A stretch of 64,000 nt of DNA from Rhopalosiphum padi (Eukaryota; Arthropoda; Insecta; Hemiptera; Aphididae). Below the pieces are notes generated by a model, which was given only the letters and a program-made list of their open reading frames with translations, made no database searches and was not told the DNA's origin. Below are positions 41,852 through 53,092 of this stretch, one piece after another. The stretch's first letter is position 1. Each line of letters opens with the position of its first letter. The position numbers were made by a program, and so were the translations under genes. The stretch lies in contig NC_083599.1 of the NCBI RefSeq assembly GCF_020882245.1, positions 16,688,865-16,752,864 of the forward strand, in the 5' to 3' direction.

Positions 41852-43744
41852 ATGTTTGCGACCAACCGCGTCTCGGCCACGTGGGCCTTCACCATATTGG
41901 CCGTGACCGCGATGATACGGGCCCACTGCCCGTCCAACTGCTCGTGTGACGATGACACGCTGGTGGTGCTGTGCAAAGAAGGCAACCTAGACGTGATCCC
42001 GATCACGCTGAACCCGTCCATCCAAAGACTGATGCTCATGTACAACCGCATCAAGATCGTGGACGCGTCGTTCCAGTTTTACGGCGCCCTGCAGTACGTG
42101 GACATATCACATAACCACCTGGTGAACATACCCAACAAAGGATTCGAGGCCCAGGATAAGCTCGTCGAGCTCCACCTGAACTTCAACAAGATCTCGTCGA
42201 TGAACAACAAGACGTTCATCGGGCTAGCGTCGCTCACCATACTAAACCTGCGCGGTAACTATCTGGAAGACTTACCCGACCGGCTGTTCGCCGCGATGCC
42301 CAAGCTCGAGGAACTCGACTTGGGCGCCAACCGCATCACCCGCATCGATCCGGCTTCGTTCCAGGGCCTGACTCGACTCCGGGTGCTGTACTTGGACGAC
42401 AACCAGCTCCGGGCTGTACCCACGCCCGCATTCAAGTTCCTAGGAAACTTGGCCGAGATGCGCATCGGCCTGAACGCGTTCACTACACTGGACGACGATT
42501 GTTTCGCGGGGCTCGGCCGTCTGTCCGTGCTCGAGCTTACCGGAGCGGCGTTGATCAACATCAGCACCAACGCGTTCAAGGGACTGACCGTGCTCAGGCG
42601 GCTGGTGCTGACGGACAACCGGCTGTCGGCCATACCCACCAAACAGCTGTCCGACCTGAACAGGTTGGAAGACCTGTGCGTGGGTCAGAACGACTTTGTG
42701 ACGATCGAACCGAACGCGTTCAAAGGACTGGCAAACTTGCGATCGATCGATGTGTCCGGCGCGTCTCAGCTGTCCGTCATAAAAAAGGGCGTGTTCAACG
42801 ACAACCTCAACCTGGAAACGATAAACTTCAGTAGCAACAAACAGCTGGCGACCATCGAAAACGGTGCGTTCATGGGGCTTCCCAACCTCCGTAATCTGAT
42901 AATGCGCAACAACGCGTTCACGTCGTTCGCCGAGGGGATGGTCACGTGGCAGGAATTGCAGCAGATCGACCTGACCGAAAACCCGCTGGTGTGCGAGTGT
43001 TCGGTTCTGTGGCTCAAAGAGCTGCTGGCCCGCCGCAACACCAGCCACGTGAACTGTGCCAGCCCGGCACCACTCAAGGATAAACCGCTCAACTCTCTCG
43101 GGTCCGACGACCTGTCATGTGCCAAATACTACACCAGGCAACAGGCCATCGTGGGCGCGGTGTTCGGGTGCACAGTGGCGTTCATAGCGCTCATGTTGCT
43201 GTTGGCGTACCGGTTCCGGAAGCGTCTGCACCATTCGCTGAAGAAGACGTTCTGGAACAAGGAGACGGTAAACCGGAAGGACCTCGAATACCAGAAGACG
43301 TTCTCGGACGACGAGTTCATCGTCCGGAATTCTAACACGCAACACCACGCCGGTCCTCACGGCAACCAAACTCAACAGCAACAGCAGCAGCAGCAGCAGC
43401 AGCAATACCACCACCACCACCAGCCCCAACACCACACCCCGCAGCAGCACAACCAGTACCACGGTGGCGTACAGCATCACGGCCAGCAGCAGCAGCACAA
43501 GCAGCAGCACCACCACCTCCAAAACTTTCAGCAGCACATTCAGCAGCAGCAACACCAGCATCACGGCAACGACCATCACATGATGATGATGATGTCGCCG
43601 GCACCGCCGCCCCCACCTCCGCCGCCGCTGCACCACGGCACGTACAGTCATCACAACCAACACTTGTATCAGCCGCAACAGCCGCGCCACCAGAACACGA
43701 TGCCGCACCGCAACGATAAGCCCATACCGGTCACGGAACTGTAG
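41852..43744 (+). CDS. caps: Capricious/Tartan-family LRR transmembrane cell-adhesion receptor
   Basis: A single-exon 630-residue type I membrane protein. Residues 1-24 are a signal peptide. Residues 26-41 are an LRR N-terminal cap (C26, C30, C32, C41; C-x3-C-x-C-x8-C). About 13 leucine-rich repeats of 23-25 residues cover 57-376. Residues 378-423 are an LRR C-terminal cap starting NPLVCECSVLWL (C381, C383, C402, C423). Residues 431-453 are the membrane helix, followed by basic RFRKR. N-glycosylation sequons occur at N119, N236, N325 and N396. The cytoplasmic tail has an acidic DLEYQKTFSDDEF segment, then a Gln/His-rich low-complexity region with Q11, M5 and P8 runs, and ends in TEL, a class I PDZ-ligand pattern. 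Cap layout, repeat number and repeat sequence match Drosophila Capricious and Tartan, which act in axon targeting and in sorting cells at tissue boundaries. The start at 41852 is chosen because it lies after the splice acceptor, has AAA before ATG, and leads straight into the signal peptide. Third positions are strongly G/C, unlike the flanks. The family is secure; which of caps or trn it corresponds to is not. Confidence 0.93.
   Translation: MFATNRVSATWAFTILAVTAMIRAHCPSNCSCDDDTLVVLCKEGNLDVIPITLNPSIQRLMLMYNRIKIVDASFQFYGALQYVDISHNHLVNIPNKGFEAQDKLVELHLNFNKISSMNNKTFIGLASLTILNLRGNYLEDLPDRLFAAMPKLEELDLGANRITRIDPASFQGLTRLRVLYLDDNQLRAVPTPAFKFLGNLAEMRIGLNAFTTLDDDCFAGLGRLSVLELTGAALINISTNAFKGLTVLRRLVLTDNRLSAIPTKQLSDLNRLEDLCVGQNDFVTIEPNAFKGLANLRSIDVSGASQLSVIKKGVFNDNLNLETINFSSNKQLATIENGAFMGLPNLRNLIMRNNAFTSFAEGMVTWQELQQIDLTENPLVCECSVLWLKELLARRNTSHVNCASPAPLKDKPLNSLGSDDLSCAKYYTRQQAIVGAVFGCTVAFIALMLLLAYRFRKRLHHSLKKTFWNKETVNRKDLEYQKTFSDDEFIVRNSNTQHHAGPHGNQTQQQQQQQQQQQYHHHHQPQHHTPQQHNQYHGGVQHHGQQQQHKQQHHHLQNFQQHIQQQQHQHHGNDHHMMMMMSPAPPPPPPPPLHHGTYSHHNQHLYQPQQPRHQNTMPHRNDKPIPVTEL
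43373..43405 (+). repeat. Coding CAG/CAA repeat (Gln11)
   Basis: Eleven consecutive glutamine codons (residues 508-518 of the receptor), mostly CAG with CAA interruptions, open a longer Gln/His-rich stretch reaching about residue 580. An (ATG)5 run at 43580-43594 encodes Met5 and is followed by Pro8. These in-frame microsatellites are likely to vary in length between individuals and species. Confidence 0.95.
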
Positions 43745-44685
43745 CTAGAGCTTTTCGCCTCGACGCCGACGGGCGAGAGGCGATACCAGACCGCCGGCAC
43801 GTCCGACGGTACAACTAATGTCACCGGTTTTTCGTACATATCCGGCGAAATAAGCAAATACGGAGGCGGCGGCCAAACGCTGAACAACCGATCTCTGCCA
43901 CCGCCCGGTTACCGCGTCTACCACCCGCACTCTCTCCGCCGTTTCTGCGACTCTTAAGCCCAGCCACAAACAATACACACTTGCCGACGACCCCGTTCTA
44001 CTTGTCCCTCTGCCCCTGACGACCCCAATCGCACTGACAAAAAAAAAATCCTACTTGCGCACGATCCCCTCGCCACCCTCCACCACCTGACACGTCATCC
44101 ACTGATAACCCGATCTCCGGCTCGAGTGCTACTCGGACGTCGTGTTGTCGTCTCGACCGTGCCGGTGGCTGTGGAGAGGAGGAGAGGTCAAGTGGCCTTT
44201 GTAAACCAGTTATGCGTCTCAACGATCGCGTAACACGCAAAGCACGCGCTACGCCTCGTTGTAGGCACGTGTCGGTATATATATAGTAATATATATATAT
44301 ATATCGTTTGATAAGAAATTCGAAAGAGTAAAGACTGCAGTCGTTGTGTTTCATGGGATACGTTCACGATCGAGTCCGAAAAAATATTCAATATAGGAAA
44401 ACCAATGCCGTCGCGGCCGCCGCTACCAACACATCAACAATTTACGTGTGTTTGGAGAACGTTGGACACTCACACACACACACACACACACTCACACACA
44501 GATCTAGATCTAGTCGTAGAATATTAGTATAAAAGATTAATTTGCAAAAAAAAAATTTAAGTTTTGTAAAAAAAGATAAATTAATCATTTTCCTTGTTGT
44601 ATTCTGTTCGAATATTTATGTGATCCATTGTACGAGTCAGGCGTTCTTCTATAAATTAATAAAAGTATTGCTGTTGTAATCCAAA
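43745..44685 (+). other. 3' UTR of the LRR receptor gene
   Basis: GC-rich near the stop, then progressively AT-rich, with an (AC)n microsatellite near 44468-44500. The first AATAAA on + after the stop is at 44658-44663, followed within 40 bases by a T-rich stretch, fitting a poly(A) site near 44680. A second AATAAA at 44950-44955 could give a longer form. Confidence 0.55.
44658..44663 (+). terminator. Polyadenylation signal AATAAA
   Basis: Canonical hexamer about 0.9 kb after the receptor stop codon, with a T-rich, TG-containing element about 20-40 bases downstream. Confidence 0.55.
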
Positions 44686-44689
44686 CCCG

Positions 44690-47600
44690 ACGATTTTTTT
44701 TTTGTGCTAATAATGATCAATTTTAGAAATCGTCATTATATTATGTGTAGCTCTCTACTTTTTATAAAATTATTATTACTATCATAATATGTATGTTATA
44801 CATTAATATTTAAAATAACTTACTTAACATAATAATTATTCTCTTTTTTTATATAATATTATACTATTCAATACGGTTTCATAGTGTATTATACGTCATT
44901 ATGTTATAATGGTATTTTTCTAAAAAAAAAAAAAGTTTAAAAAAAATGAAATAAAGAAAATTCATTTTGATTATTAGTAGTGTTGTTAGGGTTGAAAAAA
45001 AATATTATTATGCAACTATTATAATACGTCTTTGTGCTTATACGGAATGTTTTCAATTAAGTAGCTTTAGAAAAATAAATGCACATAACAATGTTATCTA
45101 ATGAAAATCTGTTGCATTTACCCGTAACGAAATGCATGGCCGACCACTAAACATCGGTGTCGCATGCACTGTGTCGATATACATTATGTATTTCCCCACA
45201 TATCACACGGCCAGATTCCCGTAGAGTAGTGACACACACCACACTCTCCACCGGATATATAATATTATTCTCTCTGCTGTCTATCGTCGCCGTTGGATAA
45301 ATGAAAAAATAAATGTTTAAAACGATCTTTCACCGTTTATTGGTAAATTAAATTATTATTATTATAATTCTTTTTTATCACTCGTTTTCCAATAGAGGCT
45401 CAACGGTCATTCGATGTCAATGATGCGATCCCATTTCCACGGTCTCGCTTTCTATTAATTTTTAATTTTTAATTTTTTTACTTATTATTATTCGATAACA
45501 ATATCTATACACAACGATATCAGTGTTATTTTTCCACCCACTTGCCGCCCATCGCTCCAAGCTCATAATAATCTCATATTTAATTATTGTATACGCGTAT
45601 ATCGTAGACCGTTTCCGAGCGACAATCTGTCGAGTACTTCGAATCTGTCCTCACTTGAGTGCATAAGGTGCTTTTACAACACACACGCGGCGACGTCGAG
45701 CAACACTCTATATGGACGGTGTTTAAAAACCGTGTACCCTCCGCCGGCGCGTTTGAAAATGTTTAAATGGCCCCCACTCGACCGCGTTAGGTATTTGTCG
45801 ATCAACATACATCGACGGCTGCTTCGTACAACGGTTTTAAACGAAACACGACAACCGCACAGGTATATTGTGTTGTAGTACTGCAATAGTGGTTGTGACG
45901 GTTATTAGATGCCGTCTTCCATCGATTTTTCGGTCGGTTTTTATTAAAGCGCGTTTAACGATTCAAAACAGCCGATGCAACACACGATAAAACAAAATAA
46001 TGTTATGTAAACGAATGGGTCGCGTAGCATTACGGTTTAACCGCGGTTCGGTGCAGTTAAAAACAAAAAAAAAAATAAAAATGAAAACGTCGTAAACGAC
46101 TATAAAGCCTCTGTGATAATGATATTTTTGCGTGTGCTTGTCATTTCAACAGTATATAATAACGATGATCGTTTTGATTAATCATCTCTACGTGCCCCCA
46201 CTCCCGGCGAAAACGCATTCAATTCCTACCCAGTACGTAATACCTACTGTGTTGGCGCGCGCGTACATCTGACCTCTGCAGAATTGTCACATACTTTTAA
46301 CTTGAATTAATTACACGTAAATTTGAATTAATTTTTATTATTATTTTTTTTTTTACTCGCAAAAATAATTAACAACGACCCTTCTTCCGACGCGTTTCTC
46401 TTCACGCAATTTTTTTTTCAACTACTCACAGCCTTCGGCGAAATATTTAACCACAAAGGCGCTCTATTATTCATGGCCGTATGAACTTCATTATTTGTCG
46501 CTATCATTTTTTTTTTTTTGTAAAGCTCTACAAAAACCTCTTTTATTCGTCGAAACATCGTATTATTTGGATTAGGTACAATTAATTTATAAGGAATTTA
46601 CGTCGTTTCAACGCATTGCCCTGTCTATTTTGAAGTTTACAAACACAATTAAAAGTTGACGCTCATATTCGGTTAACACAACACATAAATGACAATAGCA
46701 TTTTTCGAGAAAGAGGTTTACAAAAGTGACGGTTATGAAAAATCCGTTTGTCCGATATTCAAATACAATATGACCACACGACAAAGCTTAATTATGTATT
46801 TTAATTTTTAACTAGTCAATTGGGATGTTAATATATACGTAACACACTGTTGGAAAGTGAAAATAAACAAACAGCTTGAGATATTTTAAAAAGTATTACT
46901 AAAATAAATATATATATTTTTTCTTTTTTTACCTATAACAGTTACTAAATAATCATTCGTTGGTGTAATTATTTTTCTTAATTTAAAATTAACATAATCA
47001 TTATTACGGAGAATAATAGCGCCTTATCTATTGCCATAAATAAATAGGTCAAATATACATACATATAAATATACTAGCACGTGTATACCATGTACTACAT
47101 TGATATATATATATATATATATATATAAATATATTTATTATTGTAAGTGTGAAAATAAGAACGACCACATTGCTTAATTGTGTCAGTTATCTTTATTTAC
47201 TGATTTATTGGTTTATACCTATACCGTATCAGGCCACTATGCATTACTACGATATTATATTTGTTTATTGTATGACGGTAATAATAATATTATATTATAT
47301 TATATTATTAAAACAATCGTACAACACGTACCAACAGGCAAACGAACGGTCGTGTAAAAAATTAGTATTTTTTTTCAAACCTACCTTCTTTTAATACTGT
47401 ATAATATAATACAATATTCTTATTATATTATAATAATGTAATATTTTTACATTATAAGTGAAAATCTTGATTTCCGTGTTTGTTTCGTATTATATATATA
47501 TAACATTATTACCTATATTATTATTATTATTATTATTAATTATTATGTGTATAATATATATTATGTAAAATGCATATCATTTGTATTTGATTAGGCTATA

Positions 47601-47860
47601 GTTGCGAGCGCGATTGCTCGAATTATTCGAGTTATAACGTTGTATTATTTTGTACTTATATATAATATTATAGTGTATAAAAATGTATAATTGTGTACTG
47701 TACAGAATGTTAATTATATTTGATGCTCATAAAATTACAAATGTTCATTTTTTTTTTTTTTTTATATACGACACCCACATCATTGTCCCTATAATATTAT
47801 AACATAGTGTTGTGCACACATTGCTACAACAACTATTTAAATACCGGCAGAGAGCCGCTC
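44690..47860. other. Intergenic, no gene recognised
   Basis: AT-rich with homopolymer and TA runs. A slightly CpG-rich patch at about 45.6-45.9 kb carries a 70-codon minus-strand frame without domain or splice signals. Confidence 0.55.
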
Positions 47861-47866
47861 GCTCGG

Positions 47867-47900
47867 TCAGTGCGGGCCGGACAACCACACTTAACAGATC
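47867..47900 (+). promoter_or_regulatory. Candidate initiator plus DPE core promoter
   Basis: TCAGTG at 47867-47872 matches five of six bases of the arthropod initiator TCAKTY. With the A at 47869 as +1, AGATC falls exactly at +28 to +32 (47896-47900) and fits the DPE consensus RGWYV at all five positions. A short GC-rich patch surrounds it (about 47844-47880) in AT-rich DNA. No first exon with a long frame follows, so any transcript would begin with a non-coding exon or be a lncRNA. Confidence 0.3.
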
Positions 47901-50900
47901 AACAGACGTGCCCGGTGACGATTTTCAAATAATATCGTACGAAAACGCACATTTTATTTGGTCGTATACGGGTGACTACATGCGCACTATATAATAACAG
48001 ATACTCGGGACTATGATCATATATGTACGTAGTGTATAATAATAATATATCCCATGTAGACCAAAAGTTCCGGTTCGTTTTTTACGTTGAGTTATTGTTA
48101 TAAAAGAATGAATCGATAACGAAAAAACGCAGGAGAATATAATAAATATAATAACAATAATAATCGTAAATAAAAGTATAAATGTTTTTTTTTTCGTATC
48201 ATTTATCACCACTTATATATTATGATATATAGAGTATAATATTAAAAAAGTGATTGATAATAATCGTTTTTTTTTCTTTAAATTAGACTACCGCTTTGTT
48301 ATTATTATTGTTTTAATTTTTTTTAAATTTAAATTTTATAATTTCCTTCCAACCCTTTTTAGGTAACGATTTGGGTACTGTAGTAAATTATTCACGATAA
48401 CACAGTACAATAATTAAAATCACCGACAAAAACAACAACACAAACCATAAAGGATTATTGTAATAGATAGCAGTCTATTAAGTAATAACCCTAAAGACGG
48501 TATTGCCCGCATTAAGTAAAATAGTTTACAATAACAACAACTAGATACGCGTATAATCCTACCGGGTTAGCAACTACTTATTACAAATATTGCAACACGA
48601 TAAGTTATAACTTACTGTACTATAACAACAGTATAATATACAAATTATTATCCGTGTGTCTGAAATTATGTAAATAAAATAAAAAAGCATAAAAACAAAT
48701 ACAAAATAATAAAATTACATTATTACTACAGTAAATTACTAAAATGTATACAACAAGTATATTATGCACGCGTCGTTGGTTAAGTCAGTTAAGTAGCTTA
48801 TCATCGATTATAAAAAAAAAAAAAAAAACTAGACGGTAAACAAGATAATATGATAAACGCTGTGCTATTTTGTCGGGAAAAAATGAGGAGCAGGTGAGAT
48901 AAAGATTAAAAAAAACAATTAAAAAACGGACTACGGAATCACATTATTATGTTGTTGACGTAATCGAGACAACCGATGAAGGTATTCCCGACGATTTAGA
49001 CTGGATAAAAATATTATTTTTTCATTATTATTGTATAACCAAATCAACAGAGCTTTATTTTTCGAAAACACGTATAGATGCAACACGCATTATCTGCGCA
49101 TCAAAGCAGTTATTGAACTGTAATGAATATCAAACTGTATTGAACAACATAATAATTACCCATCAGTCATACGTAAAAACTATTCAATACTAAGTATTAA
49201 GTAGACAACATAACGTAATGTTTCAATTTCGATAAACTAAAATGGTTATTGATAATAATTATTATAGTTTCAAAAACAATTAAAAATTACCAAAAGCAAA
49301 CGAAAACTAAATAATTGTATATTTTAAATTCCGAAAAGAACGGAAATGTTTAAGTAGAGGTATATTGATCTTACGGCAATTTGAATTTATAAATCATTAG
49401 GTGTATATGGATTTGAATATATTTTTTGAAGTAGTAAAATTTGACCGACCTTTTCGTATTAAGACCTATACAGTAAACGTTGCTAAAGCAACTAAAAATA
49501 TACGTATTTGGTATTCAAAATAATAAATATAGACTTTAGTAGATACTTTACCGATATTATGTACCTATTTATTTTATAACTGCTTGTATAATTTTTATTA
49601 TAAATTTCTCGTATGTAATATATTAATTTTCTTATAATAAATCAGTAGCACTTATACGCGAGTAGTGTGTGTCCCAATTAAGTCTTAAAAACCCAGACGG
49701 CTTGAGCGCCGACTACAACACATGTGATGACAAATTAACGTAGTACTTAGATACGTAAATAGCATATACAACTTATTAATTAAGTCTAAGATAAGTGAGT
49801 GATAGTGACTAAATAGTGATAGATATTGAACTATATAGCCTTTCTGCGCGGACACGTAAATAGGTGCTTATTTGGTGGGGGGATTAACCTTTTTCAGAAT
49901 AGTCGAGGCTTAAAAAATGTTTTTTTTATTAATTATTAGTTACTAAAATACAATGTTTGGGAGTGGGCGATCGCTCATATCGCTTCCTTCCCTAATTACG
50001 TGCCTGTTTCTGCGAAGTTTGTAATATGATTTGAATTACATCGAAAACGTTTTCCAAAGAAATCATCCAAACAATATTTTAAAACAAAATATGTTTTTTC
50101 TTTATGACATACTTTTACTTTTAGCTTCCTATCTGTGAATAATGATTCATGCGTCAATATTATTTCAATATACCTACTCAATAGATAATATAACCGTATT
50201 TCATTATATGAGTAATAACTAATAAGCATATAACACAAATTATCCCACCCAAATCCGTTTTCACTGTGACATTATTACGACGTGTCGCTTTGGAGTCGAG
50301 TAAAGACCATAAAACAACAACAAATTAAACACACACGCGCGTCCACGAACGGTTACTATAATAACAGTATAGTACTTCCAGATTTTCATTCGCAATCACA
50401 GATATATAATACTTTTACGTAAGTATTTATACATTTCATTAAATCAACGGTACGCGACTACCCCGACATTAACTGTCACCGTCTCGTTAACGGGCGGAAT
50501 AGAAAAAAAAAATACTGCTTCGTATTTCCATCGTAGTCGTTGTAATCTAATATTAGAATAAATTCACTTAACGTATTATGTACTATAATCGTAAAGGGAA
50601 AAATTAACGACGCTTGTTCGTGTACCAGCTGTTTTTCTATATATATTAACTTTAAAACAAATAACGCAATACAAACATTGTTATTATTTCGCGTGTAATT
50701 AATCGATTTTCGTAGTGTTTATCAGCCACACGGCGGCGGCGGTAAGTTAGCTAAGTTTTCCTATGTACCTACTTCTCGTGATGGGTATAGAACGGAAACA
50801 TTGGAAACAGACGAAGCAGAAAACCATTATACAAGAGTGCACTAGTGCAATCTATACTATATAAACTTGCTCGTCAAGCGCTCGGGTATATAGACACTAC

Positions 50901-52654
50901 TATTCTGTGGTCAGGTCGACGAGTGCCTGTACGTATACTTGGTGTGTGCGATTTCTACTTATTAACGATATCGTAAGTCGGACGACGGCGGTGGTTGAAT
51001 TCCATGATTTCTACTCAAAATATTATGATCACGGCGATCGCAAAGCGGTCGACAACTTTTGTCGGGCGTTCTCGTGACGTTGTCTCCGAGCTAACTGCAG
51101 ATATAAAAGAAAATCGGGCGTACCATCGTGAAAAGGGCCTTAAATCGGCGAAACAATGTAAACCGTAAGTTATACAACACTTACCGCGAACAAACAACCG
51201 AAAGAAACAAACACATAAACGGATGAAAATTCAAATATTATTATCGACGATATACCTATACCGGCGACGTTTTTGTTTGCAAAAAGGTTTTATACACACT
51301 TTGAGCACAATATATATATATATATATATAATATTATAATATAAATATATACACGTAGTCGTTTTGAAGTTAGAAAATCAACTAGGCGTGAATAAGAGAC
51401 GACTCGTACGCGTATATATAAGCGTTTTACCATTTATGATGACGTCTGCGCGACATTATGAATCGCAGGAAGTGCGAAATAATACGGATTCCGGGATTCG
51501 TGAACATTTTATTGAATTATGCATTAGTGTTATTGCAGCAGCAGGATGTATTATTGGGTCGCGCGTATATAAATAAGTATACATGATGCATCGCGCACGC
51601 GGTATACGATAAAGGTACGCGAAAACCCCCTCGTCTGATGGCATTCCGTCGGAAAAATAATCAGCTGCTCTGTCGACACACTCGTGTCGTCGAATTTAAC
51701 GGCGGAGGAGGTTTTATTATTGCGTATAACTTTACCGTCGTACGCGGTTTATCGTGTACGCGCGACGACTAACGAAAATAGATGTTTTAAACGTTCGGTA
51801 ACGATACTGGGCGCGCGGTGCTTTTTTTTTTTTTATCTAACACGCGATTGTTGTACACCTTTTCTTTTTATCGTATTCCATTGTGCGAGTGTATTAGACG
51901 TCGCAATATATCCGTCGCGCCGCGAGTTATAAACCTGATGTACCTAATATAATAAGTGTTCAAAAGTCACACGTTTCGCATTAAACGGGATAAACATTAC
52001 TCTAAAAGTGTAAACGCCAAGAGGATAATCGTTCTGGATTTATAACAATAGATTTTCGTTATTCTCGCTTTGTGTGACGTCCGCCGAGAACATTAAAATT
52101 AAGTAAAACGATCTAATATTTTATTTCGCTATAATAAAAGAAGTATAACGTCGGGAAAACTCGACGTCGACGTTTTTCCATTTAGATTAGCACTATCGCG
52201 CATTTGAAGACCTTTGAATAATAATAATAATATTTCACGACACGCGAATATGATTTATAACACGAGATTTTAACGCGTTAAAAGTGTTTAAACATTTTTA
52301 ACGTTATAGTACATACCAATGCATTTCGCGCGAACGCCCACTGCTGTCGTTCCGCCACTCAGTCACAAATGCCGTCGGCCGACGACCTGAGATTTTTAGT
52401 TTTTTAGTACCTATAATATTTTTATCGAGCAAATCATTATTTAAGAACGCATTCATAAAATGTATTGTGGAAGCTAAAGTCGATTTCTTCACACGTCACT
52501 TTGCATTAAAGATTACCACGTGCACGTAAACCAAAGGATAAAGACAATGGTAAATTTAGCGTCAGTCATTTATCGTTACAATATTGAGCTTCGACTTATA
52601 TTTTATGCGGTACGGGCTCATTTAACTTCGCCTCATACTTTTCAGCAATCTACA
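47901..52654. other. Intergenic with a modest CpG-rich zone near 50.9-52.2 kb
   Basis: No gene is recognised. Within the CpG-enriched part, a 46-codon ATG-started frame at 51436-51576 encodes a polar N-terminal half and a hydrophobic Ile/Ala-rich segment near its end. It has no family match. A TATATA at 50887-50892 with TCAGGT 24 bases later is a weak promoter possibility only. Confidence 0.4.
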
Positions 52655-52662
52655 CATTACAG

Positions 52663-53084
52663 CAGTGCTTCTCAAACTGTGGGCTGGGGCCTCCTAGGGG
52701 GCCGGGACTACGTATATGACTGGTGGGCCATGAAATATTTATTTTATTTAAAATATGTTCGGTTATTTAGTTATTAAATAACCGACCATATTATGATCAT
52801 TGTTATTAATACTGAATATTTTTGTATTGTTTTATGGTTTTTATTCATTTTTTGTTAATATAATATTATGTTTAAAGTTTAATATTATTATAAAATGGTT
52901 TCAAAAATATATTAAAAAACATTTATTTACTATACATTTTAATAATTTATTTGTGTGAAATGATGCATGTAATTTTAGTATACATATGCTTAAGAAAAAA
53001 TTATGATTTTGATTTAAAGAGCCCTGATAGTTTTACATTAAATGTAAGGGGGGGGACCAAGACAAAAAAGTTTGAGAAGCACTG
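52663..53084. mobile_element. Non-autonomous hAT-type transposon (MITE), 422 bp
   Basis: The left end CAGTGCTTCTCAAACT (52663-52678) is repeated perfectly in inverted orientation at the right end (53069-53084), a 16-bp terminal inverted repeat with the CAGTG start typical of hAT elements. The element is flanked by an exact 8-bp duplication, CATTACAG, at 52655-52662 and 53085-53092, the size hAT transposases produce. The interior is AT-rich with a GC-rich left shoulder and carries no transposase frame, so it would depend on a transposase supplied elsewhere. The perfect ends and duplication suggest a fairly recent insertion. Confidence 0.93.
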
Positions 53085-53092
53085 CATTACAG

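Noticed and set aside
42259..43708. Long minus-strand and alternative-frame ORFs across the LRR gene (up to 202 codons)
   Set aside because: They are shadows of the GC-rich coding sequence and its CAG/CAC repeats, with no domains of their own.
50887..50916. TATATA with TCAGGT as a promoter
   Set aside because: The spacing is slightly short and the initiator departs from TCAKTY. It is too weak to call in TA-rich DNA.
52520..52777. 85-codon + strand ORF
   Set aside because: It runs across the left end of the hAT MITE and its target-site duplication, so it is not a conserved coding frame.
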